IMG/VR virus record: IMGVR_UViG_3300047386_000320
Location: 1 to 59,921 of that record
Reading direction: 5' to 3' (one strand)
From: a virus
DNA length: 59,921 nt
Under the pieces are notes generated by a model, which was not told the DNA's origin, searched no databases, and worked only from the letters and a program-made list of their open reading frames with translations. This document shows positions 26,065 to 31,563 of the stretch, in pieces. Position numbers and translations under genes: made by a program. Within the stretch, counting starts at the first letter, position 1. Every line of letters begins with the position of its first letter.

Positions 26065-26396
26065 TAGAAATCCTCGTCTATTTCACGTTGGGTTAAGCCG
26101 ATTTCCTCGGCGTATTGGTTGAGTCTTTCACCAGCTGTTATGAGCGCGTTGTAGCGATACTCTCGCTCTTCTTCAGTACACTCACCGTCCATGCTTAATA
26201 GTTCAGGGTCGAGACAGGTGCAGATACGCATGCATAAGTCGTCGAACTGCAGCTGGCTAAGTGGGTGTTTGTATTCCTCACTGTTGAAGTATGTGTGTGA
26301 GAGTTCGCCCCAACTGGTTTGATTCATAATCCACATGGCGGTGTTGAGGATGTGAGCAGCTACCTCGTTGTCTTGCGGGCCGTTGTAGCTATACAT
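26064..26396 (-). CDS. Hypothetical early protein
   Basis: A 110-aa helical protein (SYNGPQDNEVAAHILNTAMWIMNQTSWGE). ATG 26396 overlaps the upstream stop by 8 bp and follows AAGG by 8 nt; ATG 26411 and 26465 are in-frame alternatives with poorer sites. Not recognised. Confidence 0.7.
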   Translation of the reverse strand: MYSYNGPQDNEVAAHILNTAMWIMNQTSWGELSHTYFNSEEYKHPLSQLQFDDLCMRICTCLDPELLSMDGECTEEEREYRYNALITAGERLNQYAEEIGLTQREIDEDF

Positions 26397-26574
26397 CTCC
26401 TTCACCTTCATTAGCTGGGCTAATAATTGTACCTGTAGGTAACCCATCAGGAAAGGAGCTAGCAATAAGCTTTTCAGTAAAGTCGCAGTAGTACTCGACC
26501 ATACTGTTTTTTAGATCAGGGGATAAACCATCAAAGGCTTTTTCAAAGGCAGCTTTATGACTGAAATCATCCAT
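26389..26574 (-). CDS. Hypothetical early protein
   Basis: A 61-aa protein (MDDFSHKAAFEKAFDGL). ATG 26574 follows TTGGAG by 7 nt and overlaps the upstream stop by 8 bp, so it is preferred over an upstream in-frame start at 26619. Acidic, helical, unrecognised. Confidence 0.65.
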   Translation of the reverse strand: MDDFSHKAAFEKAFDGLSPDLKNSMVEYYCDFTEKLIASSFPDGLPTGTIISPANEGEGDV

Positions 26575-26749
26575 CTTTTTTCTCCAATTCAAAGGTGTGT
26601 ACTTCATCACAAAGGTCAAGAGCCTTGTTGATGGCTTCTAGAGCTTCAATTTCACGACCAGATGCGAGCATCGTGTGCATGAACTCAATTTGGAACCGAA
26701 TGCGCTGGCCGTAAGTACGGTCGTCGTCTTTTCTTTCAAACTTTTGCAT
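26567..26749 (-). CDS. Hypothetical early protein
   Basis: A 60-aa helical protein (RIRFQIEFMHTMLASGREIEALEAI). CGGAG 9 nt before ATG; starts directly after the upstream stop. Part of a run of about ten small genes (25.6-28.1 kb) of the type that usually encode host-takeover functions. Confidence 0.7.
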   Translation of the reverse strand: MQKFERKDDDRTYGQRIRFQIEFMHTMLASGREIEALEAINKALDLCDEVHTFELEKKDG

Positions 26750-26971
26750 TTAATGCTCCGTTTTGTTTTCAATTCGAGGGAAGTTGATACGCAGCATGAT
26801 TTCGTTGAACACATCAGCTTCGAATCGTAAATCGACGTAGTCGTCGGCCGCTGCTAGGACATCTGCTTCTTCGAACGCATTAGACATCAGCATGCCTAGT
26901 TCCAAGCACTCTCTTAGCTCGAGCACATCTTCTACTCGAACAGTGATCTGTTCTTTTCCATCAATTTCCAT
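26750..26971 (-). CDS. Hypothetical early protein
   Basis: A 73-aa acidic protein (ITVRVEDVLELRECLELGMLM; VDLRFEADVFNEIMLRI). Directly abuts the next gene. Not recognised. Confidence 0.7.
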   Translation of the reverse strand: MEIDGKEQITVRVEDVLELRECLELGMLMSNAFEEADVLAAADDYVDLRFEADVFNEIMLRINFPRIENKTEH

Positions 26972-26980
26972 ATCAAGTCC

Positions 26981-27166
26981 TCAAAAGTTAATGACAATAT
27001 GTTCCACGCCTCGCTGTTTGGCTCGGCACAGATACTCTAGGTAATGAGCACTTGGTTCTTCACCAGTCTCATCTTCAAGTTTCCACAGACGTGCGCGCTC
27101 TTCGCGTATTGCTACGTCAATCGGTTGCAGTTCTGCGGGCACAACAGGGTTGCTTTCTGGAAGCAT
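26981..27166 (-). CDS. Hypothetical early protein
   Basis: A 61-aa protein (VDVAIREERARLWKLEDETG would be its style; actual core is IDVAIREERARLWKLEDET, with LEYLCRAKQRGVEHIVINF at the end). Starts one base after the upstream stop. Not recognised. Confidence 0.65.
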   Translation of the reverse strand: MLPESNPVVPAELQPIDVAIREERARLWKLEDETGEEPSAHYLEYLCRAKQRGVEHIVINF

Positions 27167-27478
27167 TTAGTCCTCGCAAGTTTCACAGAAGTAGTTGTTT
27201 TCACACGCAGCTTGTTGAGCTGTCTTCACGCACTCTGAGTAGTACGTGTTGTCATCGTGGTGCTCAGCTGTAGCTACGTAATAGATGACGTTGACGAAGT
27301 GGTTCGAGGGCCCGTAAACAAGGTGCTCTGCACCGTCTTCTTCAATATGTTCTGCAACAGACCACATTTGAGTCTGCTCGAAACCTGCAGCAGCCATCTC
27401 ATCCGGAAAGTCGTACTTGTCTCCCGTATGCTTGACTAGTTCATTAAAGGGGAACTCACCCATAATGACTTTACTCAT
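27167..27478 (-). CDS. Hypothetical early protein
   Basis: A 103-aa acidic protein with several His and Cys (VYYVATAEHHDD-like segment; C-terminal CENNYFCETCED). The final C-x6-C-x2-C could bind metal. CGGAG 7 nt before ATG. Not recognised. Confidence 0.7.
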   Translation of the reverse strand: MSKVIMGEFPFNELVKHTGDKYDFPDEMAAAGFEQTQMWSVAEHIEEDGAEHLVYGPSNHFVNVIYYVATAEHHDDNTYYSECVKTAQQAACENNYFCETCED

Positions 27479-27480
27479 AC

Positions 27481-27768
27481 TTACTCCGTAGCACCCTTAC
27501 GCTGCCAGAAGCGGAAGTTGCGCTTTGGCTTCTCGGGCTTTGGTGGTGGCTTTGGTACGACACGTTTAGCGACGTACAAGAAGATTGAGATGATTGCGCC
27601 AGCAATGAGGCCACTCATCATGCCTGCGAATGTGCCAGCGAATATCCAGATCAAGAAGAACGTAGCACCGATATCTACAAAGATGTCAGCTTTGCACACG
27701 CGGTGAATACCGAACTTGAGCAATAAAAAGATGATGCCAATAGCGGCAATGATTCCAGTAATAAACAT
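27481..27768 (-). CDS. Small membrane protein
   Basis: A 95-aa protein with about three hydrophobic helices (residues 3-18, 32-48, 50-70) and a Lys/Pro/Arg-rich cytoplasmic tail (PKPPPKPEKPKRNFRFWQ). Its Shine-Dalgarno AAGGAG lies in a self-complementary AAGGAGCCTT. Location inner membrane; function unknown. Confidence 0.7.
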   Translation of the reverse strand: MFITGIIAAIGIIFLLLKFGIHRVCKADIFVDIGATFFLIWIFAGTFAGMMSGLIAGAIISIFLYVAKRVVPKPPPKPEKPKRNFRFWQRKGATE

Positions 27769-27932
27769 TACGAAGGCTCCTTTATGTATTTAAGTTTTGA
27801 TTCGAACCACATCTCAGCAGCTTCTAAACCTAGTTGAAGCCAAGACACAGTCGTTACCAGGACGCCGAAGACGACGCATCCAGTTTGATAGGCAGTTAAC
27901 TTTGCATAACGAATGAATTTTTCTTTATCCAT
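27768..27932 (-). CDS. Small membrane protein
   Basis: A 54-aa protein starting at MDKEKFIRYAKL, with one hydrophobic helix (GCVVFGVLVTTVSWLQLGL). Overlaps both neighbours by a few bases, so co-translated with the other membrane protein. Not recognised. Confidence 0.6.
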   Translation of the reverse strand: MDKEKFIRYAKLTAYQTGCVVFGVLVTTVSWLQLGLEAAEMWFESKLKYIKEPS

Positions 27933-28071
27933 TGGGTTTCTCCATAGTTGAGATTTCTTGGAATAGATCATCAAGGTGATAAGGGTCATAGCCACGCACA
28001 TCGGCTTCTTCACAGAAGTTCATGAGGTAATCGATAGCGTCTAAGGCTTTCTTATAAGAATCTTTGTTCAT
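27925..28071 (-). CDS. Hypothetical small protein
   Basis: A 48-aa acidic protein (MNKDSYKKALDAIDYLMNF) with GGAGG 8 nt before ATG 28071, which decides this start. First gene after the terminator at 28218, so the 140 bases upstream should hold a promoter; no copy of the dyad motif is there. Confidence 0.6.
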   Translation of the reverse strand: MNKDSYKKALDAIDYLMNFCEEADVRGYDPYHLDDLFQEISTMEKPNG

Positions 28072-28081
28072 TGACAGTCCT

Positions 28082-28108
28082 CCACGGATCGTTGTCCGTT
28101 GTTCGTGG
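28082..28108. repeat. Dispersed CGTTGTCCGT repeat, copy in non-coding 28072-28259
   Basis: CACGGATCGTTGTCCGTT followed by GTTCGTGG resembles the copy at 29431-29453. The rest of this non-coding stretch holds two direct copies of GATGATAGTGAYG (about 28139 and 28171) and the terminator. Confidence 0.5.
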
Positions 28109-28217
28109 TTAGCACACTGAATCCCGCTCGCTTTGCTCGCGATGATAGTGATGCTGTCGCATCCCAGATGATGATAGTGACGGCACACTGCATAGGTGTT
28201 GTGGGCGAGCGAGGTAT

Positions 28218-28250
28218 AAAAAAACCTCCACCACCCGAAGGTGGCAGAGG
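28218..28250 (-). terminator. Rho-independent terminator
   Basis: On the minus strand an 11-bp stem with two central mismatches (CCTCTGCCACC / GGTGGTGGAGG) around TTCG, followed by seven T residues. Ends the unit made of 29322-28260. Confidence 0.88.
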
Positions 28251-28259
28251 TACTAGGGG

Positions 28260-28910
28260 CTATGCCGCTCTACGGAATCTAGAACGACGCTCCGCTGACT
28301 GGTTCTCGCGAAGCTTGATTGCTACTTCCTCAAGATGAGCAAGACCAGAGTCAACATCTTCTAGCCGTGCTACCTCGTGCCACACACCATCGTCATCAGG
28401 TGCGTTCTCTACGAAGTAACCGAGTGGCGCAATCTCATCAAGATACGAGTTGCAATCCTTGGTGATCTCGGAATGTACAAAGTTGAGGCGTTCAAAGTCA
28501 TCGCGGACAATTTGTACAAGACCATCAAAGTCAACAGGCTCAATACCGAACTCTTCGCATAGATCATTTGCGTAGTCCTGACCAGTGCCACCTGAAGTGC
28601 GACCATCGAACTCAGCCTGATTGGCAATAGAGTTACGAAGTCTGCGGGCTTTCCACATTAGGTTGTTCTGAACATGCTGTATAAAAGACATCATATATTC
28701 AGGAGCAACGATGGGATCTTTACCGCGAACGCCATTCATCTTTTCAGACTCAACAGCCTCTCCACGTTCAGTTAAGAAATCTACATAAGCATCAGCGATA
28801 CGTAGTTGCGGATCAGGATCATTAAGAGCCTGAATGTAACGTGCAACTGGTGCATCGTAGTTAGACTTAGTAGCCATATCGGTTAATACAACATCAATTA
28901 GTGTATTCAT
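28260..28910 (-). CDS. Hypothetical early protein
   Basis: A 216-aa acidic helical protein (IQALNDPDPQLRIADAYVDFL; MMSFIQHVQNNLMWKARRLRN) with an Arg-rich end (SAERRSRFRRAA). GGAG 10 nt before ATG, which overlaps the upstream stop. The dyad motif at 28938-28956 sits 28 nt upstream and a strong terminator follows, so it may be made alone as well as with the two genes upstream. Not recognised. Confidence 0.78.
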   Translation of the reverse strand: MNTLIDVVLTDMATKSNYDAPVARYIQALNDPDPQLRIADAYVDFLTERGEAVESEKMNGVRGKDPIVAPEYMMSFIQHVQNNLMWKARRLRNSIANQAEFDGRTSGGTGQDYANDLCEEFGIEPVDFDGLVQIVRDDFERLNFVHSEITKDCNSYLDEIAPLGYFVENAPDDDGVWHEVARLEDVDSGLAHLEEVAIKLRENQSAERRSRFRRAA

Positions 28911-29083
28911 TACACTTCTCCATTAGTTTCGTAGTTAAAATTAGCGGGACTAATATCTGCGTCCCAAGCTTCACCATATCGCGCACCGATATCATGTGGT
29001 TCATCATCCGACCATTGGCGCATCTCGCGATCAAAGTCATCAAGCAAAGACCAATTAAGCGTTTCTAAATTAAGCTCGTTCAT
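28910..29083 (-). CDS. Hypothetical 57-aa early protein
   Basis: A short acidic protein (MNELNLETLNWSLLDDFDRE start; ends FNYETNGEV). GGGAG 7 nt before ATG 29083, and the stop overlaps the next start (TAATG), which supports a real coupled gene. The promoter motif lies within its 3' end. Not recognised. Confidence 0.65.
   Translation of the reverse strand: MNELNLETLNWSLLDDFDREMRQWSDDEPHDIGARYGEAWDADISPANFNYETNGEV
28938..28956 (-). promoter_or_regulatory. Palindromic promoter/operator motif, copy 4
   Basis: Minus strand ATATTAG-TCCCG-CTAATTT, 28 nt upstream of ATG 28910, inside the end of the preceding small gene. Six of seven bases match in the weaker half. Confidence 0.6.
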
Positions 29084-29085
29084 GA

Positions 29086-29322
29086 TTAGCTCCCGAAGAA
29101 TTCATGAAGATCAACCGCAGCAGATAATTCAGCCGCATCTTCAATTTCATTAAGTGAGTTAGTAGCAGAGACACCACACATAGCTAAGCCTGCCAATGCA
29201 ACATCACCAACGGCAGCTCGTGGATTACTCTTTGCGAAGTCAATATAGTCAGCAATCGCAGACTTGGTAGTGGTTACAGGTTTAGAGCCAAGTAACCCTT
29301 TGGCTTTAGCTAAAATAGCCAT
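29086..29322 (-). CDS. Hypothetical early protein
   Basis: A 78-aa Ala-rich protein (AILAKAKGLLGSKPVTTTKSA; VALAGLAMCGVSATNSL). GGAGG 9 nt before ATG, in the loop of a perfect 5-bp hairpin (29322-29339, TATCG / CGATA) whose stem includes the A of the ATG. First gene left of the origin-like region, so probably expressed first. Not recognised. Confidence 0.72.
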   Translation of the reverse strand: MAILAKAKGLLGSKPVTTTKSAIADYIDFAKSNPRAAVGDVALAGLAMCGVSATNSLNEIEDAAELSAAVDLHEFFGS

Positions 29323-29339
29323 ATCGTTTTCCTCCGATA
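29322..29339 (-). promoter_or_regulatory. SD-loop hairpin before the first leftward gene
   Basis: Minus strand TATCG-GAGGAAAA-CGATA, with the Shine-Dalgarno in the loop and the start codon at the stem base. Possible CsrA target. Confidence 0.42.
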
Positions 29340-29377
29340 GTAGTCCTGAGATATTCAGAACTTACAAAAATAAACAC

Positions 29378-29399
29378 CTGACCGATGAATATCGGGCAG
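29378..29399. promoter_or_regulatory. Long palindrome, left copy (candidate operator)
   Basis: CTGACCGAT-GAAT-ATCGGGCAG: nine-base arms with one mismatch pair, 4-nt centre. A near-identical palindrome in the same context (CACCTG...CAGT) lies at 30089-30109, on the other side of the iterons. It sits 56 bp before the first leftward gene, where a repressor operator would be expected. Confidence 0.6.
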
Positions 29400-29476
29400 T
29401 AGATAACGGACAGAGAACAGATGCTCATGAGCCGTGATCCGTTGTCCGTGGTCAAGCTGTACAAAAAATGATCAAT

Positions 29477-29765
29477 GGTGAGACAGGTGAGACACCAGTG
29501 AGACACCAGTGAGACACCAAACGAAAGTACAAAAACCTAGTAGCTATAAGGGCTAGAGTATTGGTGAGACAGGTGAGACACCTAATTTAATTGATTTGCT
29601 GTATAGAAAACCAATTATGTAAAACGTAAATACAATGTAAGTAGGAAAATGCCGTCTCATCCGTCTCACTGTCTCACCCATATAGTAAGTCATTGATACA
29701 TAAGCATTTATTGGTGAGACACCAAACAAGCCGTTGCTGTCTCACCTGTCTCATGCTGTCTCACC
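29477..29765. repeat. Iteron array, candidate replication origin
   Basis: Thirteen copies of GGTGAGACA(CC) in 289 bp. Direct: 29477, 29486, 29497, 29508, 29563, 29572, 29713. Inverted: 29652, 29661, 29670, 29738, 29747, 29757. Neighbouring copies are spaced 9-11 bp, one helical turn, as for iterons bound by an initiator. An AT-rich stretch (29583-29650) lies between the direct and inverted groups, a likely unwinding element. No gene lies in 29323-29784. The region separates the leftward early genes from the rightward late genes. A centromere-like or regulator-binding array is the alternative. Confidence 0.7.
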
Positions 29766-29784
29766 CCCTTATGACGGGCAGATG

Positions 29785-30042
29785 CTAATGCTGGCTGGCT
29801 GATTGTTCTTGGTTCATGCGTAATCGTTTACGTCTTTCCCATTCATATCGTTGCCATTTCATAGCCAGTTCATGGTCAGTCATCCGTGTAGCCATTGACC
29901 GTGGACGACGGGCGAAGGCCGTTGGACACAACTCGCTGTCCCTAAAACATTCCCATGCTATTAGTAGAGCAAAGAACAACGAACCACCAACAAGAGCAAC
30001 GGACAACATCAATAATAAAGTTACCAATACATCAAAGATCAT
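29785..30042 (-). CDS. Small membrane protein inside the origin region
   Basis: An 85-aa protein with a strong N-terminal hydrophobic segment (residues about 4-30, VLVTLLLMLSVALVGG) and a basic C-terminal half (WQRYEWERRKRLRM), so N-out/C-in. GGAGG 7 nt before ATG. The iterons start 20 bp after its stop. Function unknown. Confidence 0.65.
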   Translation of the reverse strand: MIFDVLVTLLLMLSVALVGGSLFFALLIAWECFRDSELCPTAFARRPRSMATRMTDHELAMKWQRYEWERRKRLRMNQEQSASQH

Positions 30043-30088
30043 GTGACACCTCCAACAGTGCGTGATTAAAGATCAACTCACACACCAC

Positions 30089-30109
30089 CTGGCCGATGAA
30101 ATCGGACAG
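30089..30109. promoter_or_regulatory. Long palindrome, right copy (candidate operator)
   Basis: CTGGCCGAT-GAA-ATCGGACAG, nine-base arms. Partner of the copy at 29378. The non-coding stretch 30043-30307 also holds two direct copies of CAAGGTTCCAA near 30150 and 30171, then an A-rich run before the promoter motif at 30280. Confidence 0.6.
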
Positions 30110-30279
30110 TTAACCTAGGTCAAACGAAAGGGGTTACTGACCGACAAGGTTCCAACAACGGATCGTCAAACAAGGTTCCAAATCCGGAATCGGGGGAACG
30201 GGGTAGCGAGCCCACAACACTACAAAGGAGTGCGTGAGCATTTCAGACATAAAAAACGAAATTGAAAAAAATTTTGCAA

Positions 30280-30298
30280 AAAATATCCCAGCTAATAT
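30280..30298 (+). promoter_or_regulatory. Palindromic promoter/operator motif, copy 5 (half-site)
   Basis: Only the right half (GCTAATAT, running on to TATAAT at 30296-30301) is well conserved. The TATAAT is 6 bases before ATG 30308, so the transcript would start at or next to the initiation codon. Confidence 0.55.
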
Positions 30299-30307
30299 AA
30301 TCCATAG

Positions 30308-30778
30308 ATGAATGACACACGTAAGTGTTTTTCATGCGGTAAGGAAAAGCCGGAAAAAGAGTTTCCAGGAACAACGAAACGTACATGCACCGCATGTAAG
30401 ACGCGCAAACATAATAAAAGCGTTAGTGGTAGCCATAAGGCTTATCTCCGAGATCTCTGCGCTAAAGCAAAATATGCTGTCAATTCTGGAAGGCGCGCCG
30501 ACCACGTCGAGTGGCGTCTCAAACCCGAGGATTTATATGACTTGTGGGAGCAACAAGAAGGGCGCTGCGCTATAAGTGGCGTCATCCTTACGCACCATAA
30601 AGATGGTAGTGGACACAAAGACTTTAACGCTTCCATCGACCGTATAAGTAACGACCGCAGTTATTCCCCAGATAATATTCAACTAGTTTGTTACCGCGTG
30701 AACATCATGCGGCATACCCTTTCGGGCGATATGTTCTTCTGGTGGGTGCGAACAATTAACGATTTTTCTTGCTCTTAA
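30308..30778 (+). CDS. HNH endonuclease with N-terminal zinc finger
   Basis: A 156-aa protein. An N-terminal zinc finger (CFSCGKEKPEKEF, then CTACKTRK) is followed by an HNH/endonuclease VII-like core: CAISGVILT, SIDRISNDRSYSPDNIQLVC. This is the usual layout for HNH enzymes encoded next to terminase genes, where they can aid DNA packaging or act as homing enzymes. No Shine-Dalgarno is present and the -10 is only 6 nt before ATG, so translation may be leaderless. First gene of the rightward arm. Confidence 0.88.
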   Translation: MNDTRKCFSCGKEKPEKEFPGTTKRTCTACKTRKHNKSVSGSHKAYLRDLCAKAKYAVNSGRRADHVEWRLKPEDLYDLWEQQEGRCAISGVILTHHKDGSGHKDFNASIDRISNDRSYSPDNIQLVCYRVNIMRHTLSGDMFFWWVRTINDFSCS

Positions 30779-30797
30779 TTATTAGTGAGGCTAATAT
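30779..30797 (+). promoter_or_regulatory. Palindromic promoter/operator motif, copy 6
   Basis: TTATTAG-TGAGG-CTAATAT, 6 bases before ATG 30804 and directly after the HNH stop codon. Six of seven bases match in the left half. Confidence 0.65.
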
Positions 30798-30803
30798 AGC
30801 AAC

Positions 30804-31082
30804 ATGGATATAGAAATGGTTTGTATAGAGGGTCTAGACGACGCAATTGTCGGTACAGGTTTTAGAAGCCAAGCCGGAGAAGTACTCGTCTACGACGCCG
30901 ACAAGTGTAATGAACTACTGATGTATGCGGGTTACGGGGAGAACTGTTTGCCATTCTTCCTCGAGAGCCTGGATATAGAAAGTTTGGGTGATCGAGCTCC
31001 CTTCTTTATTTACTTAGACGGTGAAACTGAGCATGACGTTACCAGACAAACAGGACGACCAAAACTCCGACTCGTCCACTGA
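30804..31082 (+). CDS. Hypothetical protein upstream of the small terminase
   Basis: A 92-aa acidic protein (MDIEMVCIEGLDDAIVGTG), ending in TGRPKLRLVH. No Shine-Dalgarno; the promoter dyad is so close that a leaderless message is likely. Overlaps the small terminase gene by 50 bp. Not recognised. Confidence 0.7.
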   Translation: MDIEMVCIEGLDDAIVGTGFRSQAGEVLVYDADKCNELLMYAGYGENCLPFFLESLDIESLGDRAPFFIYLDGETEHDVTRQTGRPKLRLVH

Positions 31083-31563
31083 GGTAGTTAGCTCACATAC
31101 AGAGTTCCAATCCCACATGCCATATATGGGGTTGAACTTAAATGACCTAACTGTCCAACAGGAGAAGCTCGTTACCCTGATCGCTAGCGGTATGACAATT
31201 GCTGCAGCGGGTCGGGGCGCAGGCTATTCCAGCTACCCGGCGGCGCATGAAGCTTCGAAGAAGCCAGCTGTGCAGCAGGCGTTGCAGTACTACCGCGAGC
31301 AAATGCGCGAAGAGGTGAAGTTTGAAGCAACACAAGCGCATGTAATGTACATGGACGCTTATAACGCTTCAGCAACTGCAACTGAGATGAAGAATACTGT
31401 GGATTCACTTGTGAAACTGCACGGTTTGGGACAACCAGACACAGCAGTACAGGTAAATCTCAATATGAATGCTACATCCAAGCAACTTGAGCGACTGACT
31501 GACGAGCAGCTTCTCGAGATTGCTGGGAAACAAACTGATTACTTGGAGCCCGATGGATCTTGA
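31033..31563 (+). CDS. terS: Terminase small subunit
   Basis: A 176-aa protein; ATG 31033 preferred over an in-frame GTG at 31021. Residues about 40-75 form the DNA-binding helix-turn-helix (LNDLTVQQEKLVTLIASG, IAAAGRGAGYSS), followed by an oligomerising helical region (QALQYYREQMREEVKFEATQ) and a C-terminal tail (LERLTDEQLLEIAG) of the sort that contacts the large subunit. Recognises the packaging site and loads TerL, whose gene overlaps its stop (TTGA). Confidence 0.85.
   Translation: MTLPDKQDDQNSDSSTEVVSSHTEFQSHMPYMGLNLNDLTVQQEKLVTLIASGMTIAAAGRGAGYSSYPAAHEASKKPAVQQALQYYREQMREEVKFEATQAHVMYMDAYNASATATEMKNTVDSLVKLHGLGQPDTAVQVNLNMNATSKQLERLTDEQLLEIAGKQTDYLEPDGS

Noticed and set aside
29477-29765. 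CRISPR array
   Set aside because: Repeats are 9-11 bp, in both orientations and with irregular gaps, which fits iterons.
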